Below, piece by piece: positions 57,701 to 64,000 of a stretch of 64,000 nucleotides of DNA (the first letter of the stretch is position 1; the number at the start of each line of letters is the position of its first letter). This DNA is from Pyrus communis. Lineage: Eukaryota > Streptophyta > Magnoliopsida > Rosales > Rosaceae. The stretch lies in the NCBI RefSeq assembly GCF_963583255.1, contig NW_026908883.1:1302001-1366000 (forward strand), given 5' to 3'. The notes under the pieces were generated by a model. It saw only the letters and a list, made by a program, of their open reading frames with translations, ran no database searches and had not been told where the DNA came from. The translations under genes were made by a program, and so were the position numbers.

Positions 57701-60446
57701 ATTCAGACTGGATGGCGAGTATGTATCGATTACCGGAAGCTAAATGCCATGACTAGGAAAGATCACTTTCCTTTGCCATTCATCGACCAGATGCTCGAAA
57801 GGTTAGCCGGTCATGCTTTTTACTGTTTTCTTGATGGATACTCTGGATATAACCAAATTGTGATAGCCCCAGATGATCAAGAGAAGACCACATTCACATG
57901 TCCCTTTGGAACATTTGCTTATCGTCGCATGCCATTTGGTTTATGCAACGCACCGGCCACTTTCCAAAGGTGTATGGTAAGTATATTTTCCGATTTTGTT
58001 GAAAAGATCATTGAGGTTTTCATGGATGATTTCAGTGTATTTGGGAGTTCATTTGATAATTGCTTGGATAATCTGACCTTAATTTTGAAACGATGTGTTG
58101 AAACTAACCTTGTCTTGAATTGGGAGAAATGTCACTTTATGGTGAAACAAGGTATAGTTTTAGGACATATTGTTTCAGAAAAAGGAATTGCAGTAGATAA
58201 ATCGAAAATAGACCTTGTACGTCACTTACCCTCTCCTACTTCGGTTAGAGAGGTACGTTCGTTTCTTGGCCATGCAGGGTTCTATAGGCGTTTTATCAAG
58301 GACTTCTCCAAGATGTCCAACCCTCTTTGCCGATTGCTTCAAAAAGATGTGCCATTCAAGTTTGATGAAGAGTGTAATTCGGCATTTAACCAACTCAAGG
58401 AGAAGCTAGTCTCGGCCCCCATTATTGTACCTCCAGATTGGAGCCTTCCGTTCGAGCTCATGTGCGATGCATCCGACTATGCATTAGGAGCTGTTCTAGG
58501 ACAAAGAAGAGACAAGCGGCCGCATGTCATATACTATGCCTCTCGGACTCTCAATGATGCCCAATTGAACTACTCCATGACGCCGATTGCTTCAAAAAGA
58601 TGTGCCATTCAAGTTTGATGAAGAGTGTAATTCGGCATTTAACCAACTCAAGGAGAAGCTAGTCTCGGCCCCCATTATTGTACCTCCAGATTGGAGCCTT
58701 CCGTTCGAGCTCATGTGCGATGCATCTGACTATGCATTAGGAGCTGTTCTAGGACAAAGAAGAGACAAGCGGCCGCATGTCATATACTATGCCTCTCGAA
58801 CTCTCAATGATGCCCAATTGAACTACTCCACGACGGAAAAAGAACTTCTAGCTGTGGTTTTTGCTTTAGATAAATTCCGTTCATATTTAATTGGTACTAA
58901 AGTAATCGTTTATTCTGATCATGCAGCTTTGAGGTACTTGCTCACGAAAAAGGAAGCAAAGCCGAGGCTTATCCGTTGGATTCTTCTTCTTCAAGAATTT
59001 GATATTGAAATCCGGGATAAGAAAGGAAGCGAGAATGTAGTGGCTGACCATTTAAGCCGAATGATCCACGAGGAGCATGAACATGCCGTACCTATCCCTG
59101 AAACTTTTCCCGATGAGCAGCTGCTTTCCATTGAGGTAAGTGAACCATGGTATGCAGATTTAGTGAATTACTTGGTGGCTAAACAAATTCCAAATGAACT
59201 AAACAAGCACCAACGTGATAAGCTTAAAAATGATGCACGTTTCTATGTTTGGGATGACCCTTATTTGTGGAAGTATTGCTCAGATCAAATTGTACGTAGA
59301 TGTGTGCATGATTCTGAATTTCACTCAATTCTAAGCTTTTGTCACACATATGCATGTGGTGGTCATTTTGGCACACAACGCACTGCCCTCAAGGTTTTAG
59401 AGTGTGGTTTTTATTGGCCGACTATATTTAGGGATGCTAGAACCTTTTGTATGTCTTGTGATCGTTGCCAACGAATGGGTAACATAGGAACCAAGGACCA
59501 AATGCTGCAAACCCCTGTCTTTAATGTTGAAATTTTTGATGTTTGGGGCACTGATTTCATGGGCCCTTTCCCTCCATCTTATGGTTTCACTTATATCTTG
59601 CTAGCCGTTGATTATGTTTCTAAATGGGTGGAAGCAAAAGCCACCCGTACTAACGATTCTAAGGTGGTTGCAGATTTCGTGAAAACTAACATTTTTACTA
59701 GGTTTGGAATGCCGAGAGTAATCATAAGTGATGGAGGGTCTCACTTTTGCAATCGGACCATTGAGGCGTTGCTAAGAAAGTACCATGTCAACCATAAGGT
59801 CTCCACACCTTACCATCCTCAAACAAATGGCCAAGCCGAGGTGTCTAACCGAGAAATCAAACAAATTTTGGAGAAGACCGTTGGACCAACAAGGAGGGAT
59901 TGGAGCTTACGTTTAGATGATGCACTGTGGGCATATCGTACGGCGTACAAAACACCCATTGGGATGTCACCTTTTCGGCTCGTCTATGGTAAGCCATGTC
60001 ATTTGCCCGTAGAGTTAGAGCACAAGGCACATTGGGCCGTGAAGACTTTCAACATGGACATAGATGCAGCGGGAGTTCATAGGAAGCTCCAATTGAATGA
60101 ACTTGAGGAGATTCGGAATGAAGCCTATGAGAATGCCCGGATGTACAAAGCCAAGACCAAAGCATTCCATGATAAAATGATTCGAACCAAGACCTTCACA
60201 GTTGGGCAGAAAGTGTTACTTTTCAACTCTCGCCTACGTTTCTTTCCTGGTAAGTTGCGTTCTAAATGGATTGGCCCATTTGTTGTTACTAACGTTTTAC
60301 CTTATGGTGCAGTCCACATAAAAAGCTTAAGGAATGGCGTAGAATTCAAGGTGAACGGGCATCGGTTGAAGCCATATTACGAGCATGGTGTGGGGCAAGT
60401 GGTGGAAGACATTCCTTTCCATTCCGTGGGCTCAAATGAAGATTAA
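54711..60446 (+). pseudogene. gag-pol: Gag-pol of element 4, broken by a 10-bp deletion and a 253-bp duplication
   Basis: Gag with its zinc knuckle is open from 54711. At 56399 ten bases present in the other copies (TCCGGAAGGT) are missing between two GT dinucleotides, shifting the frame and ending it at 56408. Protease (DLGAS), RT (FMDD) and the start of RNase H are open in the next frame to 58618. A 253-bp tandem duplication (58329-58581, 58582-58834) then shifts back, and RNase H and integrase are open to 60446 with the GPF module and the HSVGSNED tail. The net change is +243 bp, so the two ends are in register, but protease and RT are out of frame with both. The integrase first-Asp motif reads GTDFMGPF instead of GIDFMGPF. 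Confidence 0.93.
58329..58834 (+). repeat. 253-bp tandem duplication in RNase H
   Basis: 58329-58581 and 58582-58834 are direct copies differing at about three bases (for example CATCCGAC/CATCTGAC, TCGGACT/TCGAACT). The unit spans the end of RT and the RNase H start. Confidence 0.9.
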
Positions 60447-61131
60447 AAGAGGGTACTCGTCCGGCTGAAAGACGTAAAAGAAAGCGCTTCGTGGGAGGCA
60501 ACCCATGCATCCGAATAGAGAAGAACTTGGAAACCCCTTTAAGAGACTTATTTTTATTCCTTTCTTTTTCTTTACTGCCTTTACTTTGCTTTCTTTCTCG
60601 TATTTGTTTATTTGCTGGCTCTGTTGTGACTTTATGCTTAAAACATTGAGGACAAAGTTTGATTTAAGTGTGGGGGGGTAAACAATTTGTATTTGCATGA
60701 ATTTCGTGGGATTTATTCACCTATCACTTAGAATGTTGTTTCTTGCTGTTTTAAGCGTTTTTAGAGTGTTTTAGTGTGTTTTATAGTGTCTTGGTATAAA
60801 ACTCCGAAAATTTGAAAAAAAAAAAAAAATTCTTTTGAAAAACCCAAAAATATGTGTTTTTAGAGTCATTTGAGTCATTTTGGTGTTTGTTTGTGTCTTA
60901 GCGCTGCTTGGGAGGCAACCCATGCATTCAACAAAGGAAGACTTAGAAAGCACTCCAAATCCAGATTCCTAAAAAAAAAACTCTTCTCTTTGTTGCTATT
61001 TCGTTTCTGCCTTGTTAGGTTGTTTAGTTGTTATTGTTTGTTTGTTTATTAATTGTGTGAGTCTATGATTGTAACATTGAGAAAATGTTTGATTTATTGA
61101 TAGGCACTGCTAAACAAAGAAAGATGGTGCT
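60447..61131 (+). other. Element 4 post-pol region
   Basis: No gene. Hairpin at 60483-60510 and a second, diverged copy at 60900-60926 (GCGCTGCTTGGGAGGCAACC); the 3'-UTR module at about 60637-60815. The stretch 60820-60985 is specific to this copy among the four. Confidence 0.6.
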
Positions 61132-61809
61132 TCACAAAGGGTGTTTGCTTGAGGCCCCACTACGTGGCTTTACTTTTGAAGCGGAAGGCGTAGGAACAGA
61201 AGGCATCGGAGCGGAAGGCGTAGGAACAGAAGGCATCGGAGCGGGAGGCATCGAAGATAGAGCATTCCAGGCCTCAATACTTGGCCAAGCGCTGGATGAG
61301 CCAGGAAAAAGGTGCCTCTGGAGGAAAGACGAGAACCTTTGACGGTCACTGTGAATCCGACCTTCAGACTCTTGCAGCTCATCAAGCTTCCTCTTCATGC
61401 CCGTCGAATAGTTGTTTGCAAGCACGTGCAAACTTCTATTCTCATACTTCAGCTGCTGGATCTCCTGCTTGAGACTTTCCACCTCTGTCATCAATGATTC
61501 CACCTGACGGGAGCGGGCAAGCAGGCGTTGGCCCATGTTGGACACAGAACTCGCACACTGAACACTAAGTGCGAGGGACTCTTGAACGGCCAACTCATCG
61601 GACCGTCCTGACAGCAGCCTACTATCTTTCGGAGTGAGGAGGTTCCTAGCTACTATTGTAGCTGTTGTGGCGTCCTGCATCACGGAGTCTTCACCTGTAA
61701 GAGGACCGTTAGAAGAAAAGAAAGAAGGGCGCCATACGTTACCTTGACGCGGCGCGCCCGTATCACTGCTAAGGCTCAATTCCAAGCTAAGGTTCGATGA
61801 GTTTGCCAT
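61132..61809 (-). CDS. Antisense coiled-coil ORF protein of element 4
   Basis: 225 residues on the strand opposite gag-pol. The ATG at 61809 matches the other copies; the open frame upstream (NTFEK) has no ATG. Same features: SNLSLELSLSSD start, TATIVARNLLTPKD, the coiled coil with MTEVESLKQEIQQLK, KRKLDE, a proline-rich tail, end SGASSKHPL. The frame is intact while the element's gag-pol is badly broken. Upstream, on the minus strand, are the same G-box and tandem-repeat features (about 61970-62360). Function unknown. Confidence 0.62.
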   Translation of the reverse strand: MANSSNLSLELSLSSDTGAPRQGNVWRPSFFSSNGPLTGEDSVMQDATTATIVARNLLTPKDSRLLSGRSDELAVQESLALSVQCASSVSNMGQRLLARSRQVESLMTEVESLKQEIQQLKYENRSLHVLANNYSTGMKRKLDELQESEGRIHSDRQRFSSFLQRHLFPGSSSAWPSIEAWNALSSMPPAPMPSVPTPSAPMPSVPTPSASKVKPRSGASSKHPL

Positions 61810-64000
61810 TTTTTCAAAAGTGTTCAAAGAGAAGGGATGGAGTTAAATTTCAAAGGGCCGGAGTCGATTTTCAAGAATGGGAAATCTTCAGAGTGTGTTT
61901 GTTGTGGTGATCGATAGCTCAATAAAAAAGCCAAGGCGACGCGTCCACCAATTCAAAAAGCCGGAATTTCCGGCGTAATTTAGGCGACGCTTTCTCGGCT
62001 TTTCAGAAGGCGCGTTCAACTTTGTCAAAAGATTTCTTCTTTTCAGACAACACGTGGAGGCCATCATCACAACTACACATCTTTAGCCGACAAGCGCAAA
62101 GTTCGGCGACGCTTTCTCTGCTTTTCAGAACACGCGTGCAGCTTTGTCAAAAGGAGCCGCATCTGCACTACCACGTGTCGTTCAGAAAGCGAAGGGGCGT
62201 CGTTTAGAAATCGAAGGGGCGCCTGCTCAGAAATCGAAGAGGCGTGTTCAGAGATCGAAGAGGCGCCATTATTTCAAAAAGCCGGATTTGCGGGATCAAA
62301 ACGTTTGTCGACAAAGGTAAAAAGTACCACCACTTGATATTATCTTTATATATGTCGACCTTCGTCTTTTATGGCAGGGCAAACCTGAAGAAAAAGCCCA
62401 ACTCTCCCTCACCTCTGAGGGCGCACTCCCAGCAAAGCCTTTCGAAATACTCAATTCTTTCTTCTTCCCCAAAGATGATACCAGATGCCTGGAGTACATA
62501 TGACCCAGGAGGAAGCAGCACAACAAATACATGTGCTGATTCATTCACCGCTTCTTCAAAAGCAAAGGTATCTCATATCATCAAGGTCAAAAGCAAAAGT
62601 ATCTCATATCATGCTCTTTCCCTGTCTTTTTCTTTGTCCTTGTTCTTACTCGCATGGCAAAGTAAAAGAAGCAATCAGCCGGCACTTGGAGTCAGTCTTC
62701 CGATCTGGAGCCAACTGCCTGGAATCTATTCCTGATTGCTTACCTAGCGTTGCTCTCGAGTAGTCATCTTCAACGGTTGATACACTTCCGGAGAAGGGAC
62801 CACTTCTGCAAAGGGGAGCGAGTAAGGCAAGTGAAAATGATACATTGAAGCATGTGGAGACAAACATAGGCTGAGTTATCCTCCAACCCTTTTCAATACG
62901 AATTGGAAAGATTAAACAAAGAAACAGACCAAAGGGGTAAGCTCAGACCTTCGGGGAAGACCAAAAGAATCCTCCAGCCCAGTAGCACAAAGGAAAATCA
63001 ACGATGGGCAGAAACCAGTTCAAGAGTAAGCCTGTGGAATCACAAAGATCAAAGCCTCAATGCAATTACCAAGGAGAAGATGGAATTTACACTCTATAAC
63101 CAGATTTGCGTCTCTAAACTCTTCTCTTTGTTAATTACATTATGCCATGTTTAGTATGTTTAAGTGCTTTTTGTGTATTTACTTATGCTTTGTGTGAATC
63201 TATGCTTAAAACATTGAGGACAATGTTTGATTTAAGTGTGGGGGGGTAACTAAGTATATTTGATGCAAATTCGTTGGATTTTATTCACCTATCACTTCAC
63301 ATGTTGTTTCTCACTGTTTTAAAACTGTTTTAGTGTGTTTTGTCTTAAAAATTCGAAAATCCCATAAAAATTTGAAAAATTGTTTTGAAAAACCCAAAAA
63401 GAGTTGTTTTAAAGTTGTTTTTATGTGTGTGTTTGTGTCTTAGGATACCTTCCAACACAATGATAAGGATTTGGTTTGTAATTGCATGACTGTTAAAAAG
63501 AGTTATAAACATAGAGAAAAGTTTGATTTACTCTTGGTATATGCTTGGTTATGGTTATAATGTATGACTTCACATGCAATCATAAAAGAAAATTTAGTTT
63601 TTGTAACATGCCTGAAGGAAGGAACTCAAACAAATGCTACAACCCTGAGAGACTTGAGCCTATAACGTTCTTTGGAGAGTATAATCTGTGATTTCTTGTT
63701 TTCTAAAATCATTGCATGATCTCATTATTCTTTGCTTGGTTACTGCTTAGAAGGCGTTTCATCATATAGTTCCAAATGCTAGAACTCATGCCCATTTCAT
63801 TCAAAGCATGTTATTGATTTGCATAACATATATCAAGATGAAGTTGTGTAGTTGCCACCATAGCCAAATAGCCTCGCTTCCCATATTTCGTATATGTTGT
63901 AAGTTTTACCCCCGTTGAGCCATGTTAACCCATGTTCTTTGTTAACCCACTTTATCTTCACCTAACCTAGAATATGACCGTCCTTACCCTTGTTCTTAAA
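61810..64000. other. Element 4: antisense ORF upstream region and 3' noncoding region to window end
   Basis: No convincing sense gene. It contains the 44-bp repeats, two CACGTG boxes (near 62052 and 62172), ~22-bp repeats (62178-62268), the second 3'-UTR module (about 63207-63375), and a sequence aligning with element 5 up to its position about 51017 at the window end. Confidence 0.55.

Larger units (their letters stand above)
38265..64000 (+). mobile_element. Element 4: Athila-like retrotransposon, interrupted by element 5, runs off the window
   Basis: Plus strand. The 5' LTR (38265-40031 plus 54110-54575, about 2233 bp) is split by element 5 with its AGCGG duplication. Then come primer site 54581-54598, broken gag-pol 54711-60446, antisense ORF 61132-61809 and 3' region to 64000. 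By comparison with element 5, the 3' LTR should start roughly 0.9 kb past the window end. Confidence 0.93.

Overview
The window is repeat-dense nuclear DNA of a flowering plant. The evidence is a complete plant-type DPH3 gene, a HARBI1-like transposase pseudogene, a TRIM array, and a stack of Ty3/gypsy retrotransposons of the Athila type (primer-binding site matching the tRNA-Asp 3' end, FMDD reverse transcriptase, tRNA-Asp-type GCGCCGTTGCCGGGGA leader). A woody eudicot, perhaps Rosaceae, is my best guess, but the sequence does not prove it. The only convincingly intact host gene is DPH3 (14545-14793).

Layout. 1-9136: element 1, a rearranged Athila-like copy whose gag-protease block is inverted relative to pol. 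9137-10447: 3' part of an unrelated, probably chromoviral LTR. 11389-12396: four TRIM LTRs of two subfamilies in tandem. 12746-13228: a small coiled-coil pseudogene. 13880-14443: a long-inverted-repeat element carrying gene-like cargo, directly upstream of DPH3. 17181-20777: a HARBI1-like pseudogene split by a 2.9-kb solo LTR (17664-20572, duplication GAGAT). 21471-23040 plus 38244-38264: remnant of a diverged relative (element 2), whose LTR received two insertions. Element 3 is on the minus strand (23041-38243, duplication ATTAC, two 2517-bp LTRs). Element 4 is on the plus strand (38265 to beyond the window end). Element 4's own 5' LTR was then hit by element 5 (40032-54104, duplication AGCGG, two 2203-bp LTRs). 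The order of events is element 2, then 3 and 4 (relative order unknown), then 5. By eye the LTR pairs of elements 3 and 5 differ at about 3 and 2 positions, so both inserted very recently.

All four larger copies share one plan: LTR, tRNA-Asp primer site, a single gag-protease-RT-RNase H-integrase frame of about 1830 codons, a conserved short hairpin after pol, and a long 3' region. That region holds a gene on the opposite strand: a 225-235 residue coiled-coil protein with a proline-rich tail and its own promoter-like upstream region (G-boxes, TATA-like motif, tandem repeats). The antisense frame is open in three of four copies. Gag-pol is damaged in all four: an inversion in element 1, one stop in element 3, a 108-codon in-frame loss of the integrase GPY/F region in element 5, and a 10-bp deletion plus a 253-bp duplication in element 4. 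This antisense cassette, flanked by copies of a 3'-UTR/polypurine module, is the most unusual system here. Antisense ORFs are known in some plant Ty3/gypsy lineages, mainly Tat, but I do not recognise this protein or its function.
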